From: CADEFF01 sp964569315
Lineage (GTDB): Bacteria; Pseudomonadota; Alphaproteobacteria; Dongiales; Dongiaceae
Direction of reading: 5' to 3'
Assembly: GCA_964569315.1 (NCBI GenBank)
Contig: CAZMUZ010000057.1
Span: 1-22,871 of the forward strand
DNA length: 22,871 bases
Below are positions 16,247 to 22,871 of this stretch, piece by piece. The first letter of the stretch is position 1. Each line of letters starts with the position of its first letter. The translations under genes and the position numbers were made by a program. The notes beneath the pieces are model-generated. The model saw nothing but the letters and a program-made list of their open reading frames with translations. It was not told the DNA's origin and made no database searches.

Positions 16247-16965
16247 GCGACGCGCCGGAGATCGCGGGCCTGCGCGAGCGGCTTTCGCCCAACCACGACG
16301 CCCGGCCGGCGGGGCAGCCGGTCGATATCCTGCTGCTGCATTACACGGGCATGCAAAGCGCGCTCGCCGCGCTCGACCGGCTCGTCGATCCGGCGGCCCG
16401 GGTCAGCGCGCATTACCTCATCGAGGAGGACGGCACGCCCTGGCGGCTCGTGCCGGAAGACCGGCGCGCCTGGCATGCCGGCGTCAGCCACTGGGCCGGC
16501 GCCACCGATATCAATGCGCGGTCGATCGGCATCGAGCTGGCCAATCCCGGCCGCGAGTTCGGCTACCGCCCCTTCCCCGAAGCGCAGATGGCGGCGCTCG
16601 TGCGATTGGCGACCGGCATTCTCGGCCGCCACCCGATCCCGGCCCATCGCGTGCTCGGTCATTCCGACGTCGCCCCGGCGCGCAAGGAGGATCCGGGCGA
16701 GCTCTTCGAATGGCGCCGTCTCGCCGCGCTCGGGCTCGGCGTCTGGCCGCGCCGGCGGCCGGATCCGCCGGGCTGGAGCCTCGCCGAATTCCAGGCGGCG
16801 CTCGCCCGTTTCGGCTATGGCGTGCGGCCGTCCGGTGCGCTCGACGCCGAGACCCTCGCGGCGATCGTCGCCTTCCAGCGGCATTTCCGGCCCGCGCTGA
16901 TCGATGGCGAACCGGACGCGGAATGCGCCTCGATCCTCGCGGCCCTCCTCGACGAGATCGGTTGA
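16243..16965 (+). CDS. N-acetylmuramoyl-L-alanine amidase, AmpD/AmiD family with peptidoglycan-binding domain, 240 aa
   Basis: This zinc amidase cuts the bond between N-acetylmuramic acid and the L-Ala of the stem peptide. The Amidase_2 fold is marked by LLLHYTG (His33), SIGIELANPG with the likely catalytic-site Glu, GHSD (His140) and KEDPG (Asp150). His33, His140 and Asp150 match the H-H-D zinc set of AmpD. A C-terminal peptidoglycan-binding domain (about residues 180-238, WSLAEFQAALARFGYGVR and ETLAAIVAFQRHFRP) is present, as in AmiD. There is no signal peptide or lipobox, so it may act in the cytoplasm on recycled muropeptides. The start is GTG at 16243, overlapping the transporter's TGA (GTGA). 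The frame is open from 15325, but that part is the shadow of the transporter gene. Confidence 0.88.
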   Translation: MSDAPEIAGLRERLSPNHDARPAGQPVDILLLHYTGMQSALAALDRLVDPAARVSAHYLIEEDGTPWRLVPEDRRAWHAGVSHWAGATDINARSIGIELANPGREFGYRPFPEAQMAALVRLATGILGRHPIPAHRVLGHSDVAPARKEDPGELFEWRRLAALGLGVWPRRRPDPPGWSLAEFQAALARFGYGVRPSGALDAETLAAIVAFQRHFRPALIDGEPDAECASILAALLDEIG

Positions 16966-16990
16966 CGCGCCCGCCGCCGACCCCTACCTA
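16962..16990 (+). promoter_or_regulatory. Sigma70-type promoter of rnpB
   Basis: TTGACG (16962-16967), a 17-base spacer, then TACCTA (16985-16990). A start 7-8 bases downstream falls at about 16997-16998, where the first strand of the RNase P RNA P1 helix begins. The -35 box contains the TGA stop codon of the amidase gene. Confidence 0.75.
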
Positions 16991-16997
16991 AAACCCC

Positions 16998-17396
<399 letters not shown>

Positions 17397-17421
17397 CGTT
17401 TCCCGCCATTCCGGGCGGAAT

Positions 17422-17441
17422 CCGCCGCAGCGTCGCGGCGG
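17422..17441 (+). terminator. Hairpin downstream of rnpB, possible transcript end
   Basis: CCGCCGC (17422-17428) and GCGGCGG (17435-17441) form a perfect 7-bp stem with a 6-base loop, about 25 bases after rnpB. No T-run follows, so it is not a canonical intrinsic terminator and may only stabilise or mark the precursor 3' end. Confidence 0.35.
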
Positions 17442-17464
17442 CGATCCTGGGTTGAGCAAGAATA

Positions 17465-17487
17465 GAACAAATAAAGAACATCGTTCT
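17465..17487. promoter_or_regulatory. Candidate LexA (SOS) box, alphaproteobacterial type
   Basis: GAAC (17465-17468), seven bases, GAAC (17476-17479) matches the direct-repeat GTTC-N7-GTTC site known for alphaproteobacterial LexA, read on the other strand. The second half also belongs to the palindrome AGAAC-ATC-GTTCT (17475-17487). It sits in the most AT-rich patch of the right half. I found no clear promoter over it, and chance occurrence cannot be excluded. Confidence 0.4.
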
Positions 17488-17606
17488 GCCGCATTTGCGG
17501 AGGACGATCTCTTCGGCCCGAGGTTTGCGACCCTGGAAGACTATGGCCGGGGTCCCGTAGAGCCCACAAATGTCAGGAAAATCCAGCGATTTACTATTCA
17601 TTACCA

Positions 17607-17637
17607 TTGACGCCCATAGTATCCCATGGTATCCCAT
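17607..17637. promoter_or_regulatory. MraZ-type operator repeats and possible mraZ promoter
   Basis: CCCA occurs at 17613, 17623 and 17633, which on the minus strand is TGGGA-N5-TGGGA-N5-TGGGC. Three TGGGN repeats with 10-bp spacing are the binding sites of MraZ described in E. coli. They lie about 100-125 bases before mraZ and fit autoregulation of the division cluster. TTGACG (17607-17612) could be a -35 box, but the -10 at 17-base spacing (TATCCC, 17630-17635) is poor. Confidence 0.68.
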
Positions 17638-17736
17638 AAAAGGCCGAAGGGTGCCTCGGGGGCGCCCGCCAAGCCTTTGGAAACGCGTCCGATTCTTGCG
17701 TTTCCGTCAGCCGAAGGGGGCGAAGGGCGAGAGGCG

Positions 17737-18198
17737 ATGGCGCTGTTCATCGATACGTTCGTGAACAAGGTGGATCGCAAGGGCCGCGTTTCGGTCCCGG
17801 CGACCTTCCGCGCGGCGCTGGCGGGCCAGACCTTCAACGGCATCGCCGCGCTGCCGGCCTTCCGCTACGCCGGCGTGCAGTGCGGCAGCATCGAATGGAT
17901 GCAGGGCCTGATCGACCGGCTGCAGAATTCCGATCTCTATTCCGACGAGCATGACGACTTCACCGCGTCGCTCTTCCCCGACGCGAAGCAGCTCGCCTTC
18001 GACGGCGAGGGTCGGATCATGCTGCCCGAGAAATTCGCCGAGCATGCCGGCATCACCGCCGTCGCCGCCTTCGTCGGCCGCGGCAATCTCTTCGAGATCT
18101 GGGAACCCCGGACCTTCGAGGCCTACAAGGCCGAAGCGCGCCGCCGCGCGCTCGAGCAGGGCCGCACGCTTCCGCCGCGCGGCGGAGATTCGCGTTGA
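17737..18198 (+). CDS. mraZ: Transcriptional regulator MraZ, 153 aa
   Basis: This is a DNA-binding repressor of the dcw cluster that also interacts with RsmH-linked functions in some bacteria. It contains two AbrB-like MraZ repeats: DRKGRVSVP near residue 12 and DGEGRIMLP near residue 89, each with the D-x-x-x-R signature. The length is normal (about 150 aa). The ATG at 17737 is chosen because MALFIDTFVNKVDRKGR is the family N-terminus and GGGCGAGAGG lies just upstream; an in-frame ATG at 17626 would begin inside the operator repeats. It is the first gene of the division cluster, and its TGA overlaps the TTG start of rsmH. Confidence 0.95.
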   Translation: MALFIDTFVNKVDRKGRVSVPATFRAALAGQTFNGIAALPAFRYAGVQCGSIEWMQGLIDRLQNSDLYSDEHDDFTASLFPDAKQLAFDGEGRIMLPEKFAEHAGITAVAAFVGRGNLFEIWEPRTFEAYKAEARRRALEQGRTLPPRGGDSR

Positions 18199-19193
18199 GC
18201 GGCGCCACGCCCCGGCATGCGACGGGCGGCCATGAGCCGGTGCTGCTCGGCGCCGTGCTCGCCGCGCTCGCGCCGCGCGATGGCGGCATCTACATCGACG
18301 GCACCTTCGGCGCCGGCGGCTACAGCCGCGCCATCCTCGCCGCGGCGGACTGCACGGTCTGGGCGATCGACCGCGATCCCGCCGCGATCCGGCGCGCGGC
18401 CGCGCTCGCGCCGGCGGACCGGCTCGTCGCGATCGAAGGCCGCTTCGGCGACATGGAGCGGCTGCTGCGCGCCCGCGGCCTCGAGGCGGCGGACGGCGTC
18501 GCCTTCGATCTCGGCGTCTCCTCGATGCAACTCGACCAGGCGGAGCGCGGCTTCTCTTTCCGCTTCGACGGCCCGCTCGACATGCGCATGGGCGGCGACG
18601 GCCCCAGCGCCGCGGATCTCGTCAACACGCTTTCCGAGGGCGAGCTCGCCGACCTCATCCATCGCTATGGCGAGGAGCGGCATGCGCGGCCGATCGCGCG
18701 CGCCATCGTGCGCGAGCGCGCGGCTGCCCCCATCCATCGCACGCTGGCACTCGCCGAGATCGTGCGCCGCGCGCTCGGGTCCCGGGGCCGCTCGGCCGAC
18801 GGCATCGATCCGGCGACCCGGACCTTCCAGGCGCTCCGGATCGCGGTCAATGACGAGATCGGCGAGCTGGTGCGTGGGCTCGTCGCCAGCGAGGCGCTGC
18901 TGAAAACCGGCGGCCGTCTCGCGGTGGTGTCCTTCCATTCGCTCGAAGACCGTCCGGTGAAGCAGTTCCTGCGCGAACGCTCGGGACGCCTGCCCGCGCC
19001 ATCGCGCCATCATCCGGCGGCGCCGGCCGCGCGTGCGCCGAGCTTCCGGCGCATCGACCCCGACCTCGTCCGGCCGGAAGCGGCGGAACTCGCGCGCAAC
19101 CCGCGCGCCCGCTCCGCGCGGATGCGCGCCGCCGAGCGCAGCGACGCCCCGGCCTGGGGCATGGCCGATTTCGACGCGGAGGTGGCGTCATGA
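18195..19193 (+). CDS. rsmH: 16S rRNA (cytosine(1402)-N4)-methyltransferase RsmH, 332 aa
   Basis: RsmH methylates N4 of C1402 in the decoding centre of 16S rRNA. The sequence shows GGHEPVLLGAVLAAL at the N-terminus and the SAM-binding loop DGTFGAGGYS (residues 35-44). These are followed by DRDPAAI, FDLGVSSMQLDQAERGFSF, GPLDMRM and the C-terminal SFHSLEDRPVKQF. Length and order match the family. The start is TTG at 18195 in a TTGA overlap with the mraZ stop; no ATG lies in frame before the conserved HEPVLL block, so the rare start is well supported and implies coupling to mraZ. The older name is mraW. Confidence 0.96.
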   Translation: MSGATPRHATGGHEPVLLGAVLAALAPRDGGIYIDGTFGAGGYSRAILAAADCTVWAIDRDPAAIRRAAALAPADRLVAIEGRFGDMERLLRARGLEAADGVAFDLGVSSMQLDQAERGFSFRFDGPLDMRMGGDGPSAADLVNTLSEGELADLIHRYGEERHARPIARAIVRERAAAPIHRTLALAEIVRRALGSRGRSADGIDPATRTFQALRIAVNDEIGELVRGLVASEALLKTGGRLAVVSFHSLEDRPVKQFLRERSGRLPAPSRHHPAAPAARAPSFRRIDPDLVRPEAAELARNPRARSARMRAAERSDAPAWGMADFDAEVAS

Positions 19194-19762
19194 GCCGACT
19201 TTCCCTGCCGATCTGGCTGATCGTGATCGTCTTCGTCGGCGTCTGCATGTTCCACGTCAAGTTCGCGGTGCAGGAACTCGAAGCCCAGCTCTCGCTGACC
19301 GAGCGACAGATCACGCAGAGCGAAGAGGCGCTGCGGGTGCTGCGCGCGGAATGGAGCTATCTCAACGAGCCGAGCCGGCTCGCCGATCTCAATCAGCGTC
19401 ATCTGGGCCTCGCGCCGGTCGCAGCCGGCCAGATGGTCGATCTCGACGCGCTGCCGGTCCGCATCGACCCGCCGGCCGATCCGGAGACGCTGCCGCCGAT
19501 CGAGGAGATCCCGGACATGGAGGCGCCGATCGCGAGCGCGCCGCCGCCGCCGACCCCGATCACGCCCGTCTCGGTCGCGCCGACGGCGATCCCGGCCGCG
19601 ATCGCGCCTGCGAAACCCGCAGCACCACAGCCGATCGCGGCGGTGAAGCCCGTCACCGCTGCCGCCGCGCCGGCCCCGGTCCAGCCCGTTCCCAGCGGTC
19701 CTTCGGCGGAAGATGCCGCCGCGCTCACGGATCTCTTCTCCGCGGTCGAGGAGACCCCATGA
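19190..19762 (+). CDS. ftsL: Cell division protein FtsL with long Pro/Ala-rich tail, 190 aa
   Basis: This bitopic inner-membrane protein links FtsQ/FtsB to FtsW/FtsI at the division site. There is a very short cytoplasmic end, one membrane segment at about residues 6-24 (LPIWLIVIVFVGVCMFHVKF), then a coiled coil to about residue 60. The FtsL-like block ewSYLNEPSRLADLNQRHLG follows. Residues 80-190 are low-complexity Pro/Ala, making the protein clearly longer than E. coli FtsL (121 aa). The ATG at 19190 overlaps the rsmH TGA, and the stop overlaps ftsI. Identity rests on topology and position as much as on sequence, since FtsL is poorly conserved. Confidence 0.9.
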   Translation: MSRLSLPIWLIVIVFVGVCMFHVKFAVQELEAQLSLTERQITQSEEALRVLRAEWSYLNEPSRLADLNQRHLGLAPVAAGQMVDLDALPVRIDPPADPETLPPIEEIPDMEAPIASAPPPPTPITPVSVAPTAIPAAIAPAKPAAPQPIAAVKPVTAAAAPAPVQPVPSGPSAEDAAALTDLFSAVEETP

Positions 19763-21489
19763 GCAGTACCCGCGAGTTCCGTCAGCCGCTCGGCTCGCAT
19801 TTCGCGGATCCCCGTCCGCCCCGCTACGACGAGCTCTATATGCTCGACGGCGACACCAAACGCGCGATCGAGGTCGGGCACACGCGGCTCCTGTTCGGCG
19901 GCGCGCTCTTCCTGGTGGCGTTTCTCGGCGTGGCGCTGCGGCTCCTCGATGTCGGGCTCTTCGGCGCCGCCGAGCCGGTCCGCATCGCGGCCCTGCCGGC
20001 GAGCCAGGCGATCACCCAGCGCGCCGACATCCTCGACCGCAATGGCGTGCTGCTGGCGACGAGCCTTGCCACCGCGTCGCTCTACGCCGATCCGTCGAAG
20101 GTGAGCGACCCCAACCTGGCGGCCGACCAGCTCCGGACCGTTCTTCCGGAGATCGGTCGCGCCGAGCTCGTCGGCAAGCTCGGCGCCAACGGCCGCTTCG
20201 TCTGGATCAAGCGCAACCTGACGCCGCGCCAGCAATATGAGGTGAACCGCCTCGGCATCCCCGGGCTCTATTTCCAGAGCGAGGAACGCCGCGTCTATCC
20301 GCAAGGGTCGCTCACCGCCCATATCGTCGGCTTCACCGACGTCGACAGCAACGGCCTCGCCGGCATCGAGCAGTCCTTCGACGACATGCTGAAGGCGGGT
20401 CAGCCGGTGCAGCTCTCGATCGATCTGCGCGTGCAGCACATCCTGCATGACGAGGTCGCGCGCGCGATCCAGGATTTCACCGCCATCGGCGGCGCCGGGC
20501 TCGTGCTGGACGCGACCACGGGCGAAGTGGTCGCGATGGTGTCGCTGCCGGATTTCGATCCGAACCTGCCCGGCCGCGCCAGCGCCGACGCGCGCTTCAA
20601 CCGGGTGACGCTCGGCGTCTACGAGATGGGTTCGACCTTCAAGATCTTCAGCGCGGCCGCCGCGCTCGACAGCGGCGTGGCGAAGATCGACGACAGTTTC
20701 GACGCCCGCCACCCGATCCGCATCGGCGGCTTCACCATCTCCGACTTCCATCCCGAGAACCGGATGCTGACGGTTCCCGAGGTCATCATGTATTCGTCGA
20801 ACATCGGCGCGGCGCTGATGGGCAAGGAGCTCGGCACCGAGCGCCAGCGCGACTTCATGACCGAGCTCGGCATGCTCCGCCGCGCCAGCATCGAGCTCCC
20901 CGAGGTCGGCCAGCCGATCTATCCGTCGGACTGGAAGCCGATCAACACCATGACCATCGCCTACGGCCATGGCATCGCGGTGAGCCCGCTGCATCTCGCC
21001 GCCGGCATCGCCGGCATGGTCGATGGCGGCGTGATGCGGCCGGCGACGCTCATCCGGCGCGATCCCGACCAGGTCCCCGACGGCACGCGGGTCATCAAGC
21101 CCGAGACCTCGGAGCTCATTCGCCAGCTCATGCGGCTCGTGGTCGAGGTCGGCACCGGACGCAAGGCCGATGCGCCCGGCTATCTGGTCGGCGGCAAGAC
21201 CGGCACGGCGGACAAGGTTTCCGGCCAGGGCTACGCGGCCAACGCACGCATGGCCTCCTTCGTCGGCGCCTTCCCGATCAACGATCCGCGCTACGTGCTG
21301 CTGGTCATGATCGATGACCCGAAGCCCAACGCCAGCTCCTACGGCTATGCGACCGGCGGCTGGGTGGCGGCGCCGGCGGTCGGACGGATCGTGCAGCGCA
21401 TGGCGCCGCTTCTCGGAATCGCCCCGTTGCCGCTCACGACCGAGCCGGTCGCGGATTCGTTGCTGCTGATGGCGAAGGGCTCGGAGTAG
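19759..21489 (+). CDS. ftsI: Peptidoglycan D,D-transpeptidase FtsI (PBP3), 576 aa
   Basis: This is the class B penicillin-binding protein that cross-links septal peptidoglycan. A cytoplasmic stretch of about 45 residues is followed by one membrane anchor (LLFGGALFLVAFLGVALRLL). A PBP dimerisation domain comes next (RADILDRNGVLLATSL; GLAGIEQSFDDML). The transpeptidase domain has the three active-site motifs: STFK with catalytic Ser292, SSN at 346-348 and KTGT at 480-483. The length is typical. The ATG at 19759 overlaps the ftsL TGA; the same frame is open back to 19033 only as a shadow of rsmH and ftsL. It would work with FtsW and the upstream FtsL. Confidence 0.97.
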   Translation: MSSTREFRQPLGSHFADPRPPRYDELYMLDGDTKRAIEVGHTRLLFGGALFLVAFLGVALRLLDVGLFGAAEPVRIAALPASQAITQRADILDRNGVLLATSLATASLYADPSKVSDPNLAADQLRTVLPEIGRAELVGKLGANGRFVWIKRNLTPRQQYEVNRLGIPGLYFQSEERRVYPQGSLTAHIVGFTDVDSNGLAGIEQSFDDMLKAGQPVQLSIDLRVQHILHDEVARAIQDFTAIGGAGLVLDATTGEVVAMVSLPDFDPNLPGRASADARFNRVTLGVYEMGSTFKIFSAAAALDSGVAKIDDSFDARHPIRIGGFTISDFHPENRMLTVPEVIMYSSNIGAALMGKELGTERQRDFMTELGMLRRASIELPEVGQPIYPSDWKPINTMTIAYGHGIAVSPLHLAAGIAGMVDGGVMRPATLIRRDPDQVPDGTRVIKPETSELIRQLMRLVVEVGTGRKADAPGYLVGGKTGTADKVSGQGYAANARMASFVGAFPINDPRYVLLVMIDDPKPNASSYGYATGGWVAAPAVGRIVQRMAPLLGIAPLPLTTEPVADSLLLMAKGSE

Positions 21490-21493
21490 AGCC

Positions 21494-22871
21494 GTGCGGC
21501 TCAGGGCACTTGTGGGTGAACGGAACAGGGAAGTGGCGGGCGCAGCAGGTGAGATCGACGTTCGGGGCTTGAGCGCGGATTCGCGCCGGGTCGAGCCGGG
21601 CTTCCTGTTCGCTGCCCTGCCGGGCGCGAAAACCGACGGCCTCGCCTTCGTGGGCGAAGCCGCGCGCCGCGGCGCCGTGGCGCTGCTCGCGCCGGCGGCG
21701 GGCAGGCTTCCGCCGGAAGCCGCCACGCTCGCCGTCATCCGCGACGAGAATCCGCGCCGCCGCCTTGCCCTCATCGCCGCCCGCTTCTATCGCAAGCATC
21801 CGACCGACACGGTCGCCGTCACCGGCACCAGCGGCAAGACCTCGGTCGCGCATTTCACGCGCCAGCTCTGGACCCTGCTCGGCCTCAAGGCGGCAAGCCT
21901 CGGCACGCTCGGCATCGTGGCGCCCGGCCACGACCGCGACGGCGCCCTCACCACGCCCGACCCGATCGAGCTCCATCGCGTGCTGGCCGAACTCGCCAAT
22001 GACGGGATCGATCACCTGGCGCTGGAGGCCTCGAGCCACGGGCTCGACCAGTTCCGCCTCGACGGGGTGCGGCTCAAAGCCGCCGCCTTCACCAACCTGA
22101 CCCACGAGCATCTCGACTATCACGGCACGCTCGAGCGCTATTTCGCGGCCAAGGCGCGGCTCTTCGCGGCGCTGCTGCCGGAAGGCGGGGCGGCGATTCT
22201 CAATGCCGACAGCGACGCTTTCGGCAAGCTCGCGGCGATCGCCGCCGACCGCAAGCAGCGGATCCTCGGCTATGGCCGCGCCGGCAAGGAGATCCGGCTG
22301 CTGGCGCTGACCGCGACCACCGAGGGCCAGCGCATGACGGTCGAGCTGCTCGGCCGGAAGAGCGAGCTGCTGTTCCCCGTCGCCGGCGCCTTCCAGGCGC
22401 ATAACGTGCTGGCGGCGCTCGGCCTCGTGATCGGCAGCGGTGCCGACCCGGCCCGCGCGCTCGCCGAAGTCGCCCATGTCAGCGGCGTGCGCGGCCGCAT
22501 CGAGCTCGTCGCGCGCCATCCGAACGGCGCGCCGGTCTTCGTCGATTATTCGCACAAGCCCGAGGCGCTCCGCACCATCCTCGCGGAGCTGCGCCCGCTC
22601 GCGACGCATCGGCTCGCGGTCGTGTTCGGCTGCGGCGGCGACCGCGATCGCGCGAAGCGCCCGCAGATGGGCCGCATCGCCGAGACGCTCGCCGACGAGG
22701 TGATCGTCACCGACGACAATCCGCGGACCGAGGATCCTGCGGCCATCCGTGCCGAGATTCTCGCCGCCTGCCGCAACGCGCGCGAGATCGGCGACCGCGG
22801 CGAGGCGATCCGCACCGCCATCGCCGGCCTCCTGCCGGGCGACGTGCTCGTCATCGCCGGCAAGGGCCATG
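21494..22871 (+). CDS. murE: UDP-MurNAc-L-Ala-D-Glu:meso-diaminopimelate ligase MurE (3' end beyond the window)
   Basis: MurE adds meso-diaminopimelate to the peptidoglycan precursor in the cytoplasm, using ATP. The 459 visible residues include the N-terminal LSADSRRVEPGFLFAALPG, the P-loop TGTSGKTS (110-117), and TTPDP. Further on are EASSHGLDQFRLDGV, NLTHEHLDYHGT, the Lys of YFAAKARLF expected to be carbamylated, and VDYSHKPEAL. DNPR (408-411) is the signature for diaminopimelate rather than lysine. The frame ends at GKGH, so about 25 residues are missing. The start is taken as GTG at 21494, 4 bases after ftsI; a GTG at 21512 is an alternative. There is no strong ribosome site, which suggests coupling to ftsI. 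Confidence 0.95.
   Translation, partial: MRLRALVGERNREVAGAAGEIDVRGLSADSRRVEPGFLFAALPGAKTDGLAFVGEAARRGAVALLAPAAGRLPPEAATLAVIRDENPRRRLALIAARFYRKHPTDTVAVTGTSGKTSVAHFTRQLWTLLGLKAASLGTLGIVAPGHDRDGALTTPDPIELHRVLAELANDGIDHLALEASSHGLDQFRLDGVRLKAAAFTNLTHEHLDYHGTLERYFAAKARLFAALLPEGGAAILNADSDAFGKLAAIAADRKQRILGYGRAGKEIRLLALTATTEGQRMTVELLGRKSELLFPVAGAFQAHNVLAALGLVIGSGADPARALAEVAHVSGVRGRIELVARHPNGAPVFVDYSHKPEALRTILAELRPLATHRLAVVFGCGGDRDRAKRPQMGRIAETLADEVIVTDDNPRTEDPAAIRAEILAACRNAREIGDRGEAIRTAIAGLLPGDVLVIAGKGH

Larger units (their letters stand above)
17397..17736. other. Intergenic stretch between rnpB and mraZ
   Basis: No convincing gene lies here; a 64-codon plus-strand frame from 17570 has no family character and runs into mraZ. 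The stretch holds a GC-rich hairpin after rnpB, a LexA-like site in an AT-rich patch, and the MraZ-type repeats. These are listed separately. Confidence 0.7.

Noticed and set aside
15325..16965. Apparent 546-codon gene joining a new N-terminus to the amidase
   Set aside because: The first 306 codons are the off-frame shadow of the transporter; the GTGA overlap at 16243 gives the natural amidase start.
17570..17764. Small plus-strand frame of 64 codons before mraZ
   Set aside because: It runs through the MraZ repeats and overlaps mraZ out of frame; no ribosome site or family was seen.
19399..21774. Minus-strand frame of 791 codons opposite ftsL and ftsI
   Set aside because: Antisense shadow; the plus strand carries the STFK, SSN and KTGT motifs of FtsI.
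21434..22870. Minus-strand frame of 478 codons opposite murE
   Set aside because: Antisense shadow of a complete set of MurE motifs.

Overview
The window is very GC-rich DNA with dense, overlapping genes. It carries the alphaproteobacterial arrangement amidase - rnpB - mraZ - rsmH - ftsL - ftsI - murE, so it most likely comes from a high-GC alphaproteobacterium, perhaps a Rhodospirillales-type organism. That placement is inferred from gene order and protein style, not from a marker-gene comparison.

Left part (1-14318, minus strand). Reading in the direction of transcription, there is a run of five large genes (14318 down to 4192). Each encodes an N-terminal TPR array joined to a GT-B type glycosyltransferase domain. 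The first has an OGT/SPINDLY (GT41-like) catalytic domain. The next four have heptosyltransferase-like (GT9-like) domains. Every junction is a 4-base ATGA overlap, so the five are almost certainly one translationally coupled operon. It is followed by a small coiled-coil protein of unknown function (4031-3420) and then by a fused ATP-dependent 5-oxoprolinase that runs off the left edge (3280 to before base 1).

Middle part (14319-16965). A divergent intergenic region of about 200 bases separates the glycosyltransferase operon from plus-strand genes: a DjlA-type TerB/J-domain protein, an EamA-family transporter, and an AmpD-type N-acetylmuramoyl-L-alanine amidase with a C-terminal peptidoglycan-binding domain. 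The last two overlap by 4 bases.

Right part (16962-22871, plus strand). A good sigma70-type promoter, whose -35 box contains the amidase stop codon, drives the RNase P RNA gene rnpB. A 342-base gap follows. It holds a LexA-like box and three 10-bp-spaced TGGG repeats that look like the MraZ operator. The division and cell wall (dcw) cluster then begins: mraZ, rsmH, ftsL, ftsI (each joined by a 4-base overlap) and murE, which is cut by the right edge.

The most unusual part is the TPR-glycosyltransferase operon. The N-terminal TPR segments sort differently from the catalytic domains, which suggests domain swapping within the array. Its substrates are not visible in the window. Because the DNA is so GC-rich, nearly every real gene has a long open antisense frame. 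These shadows are not annotated.
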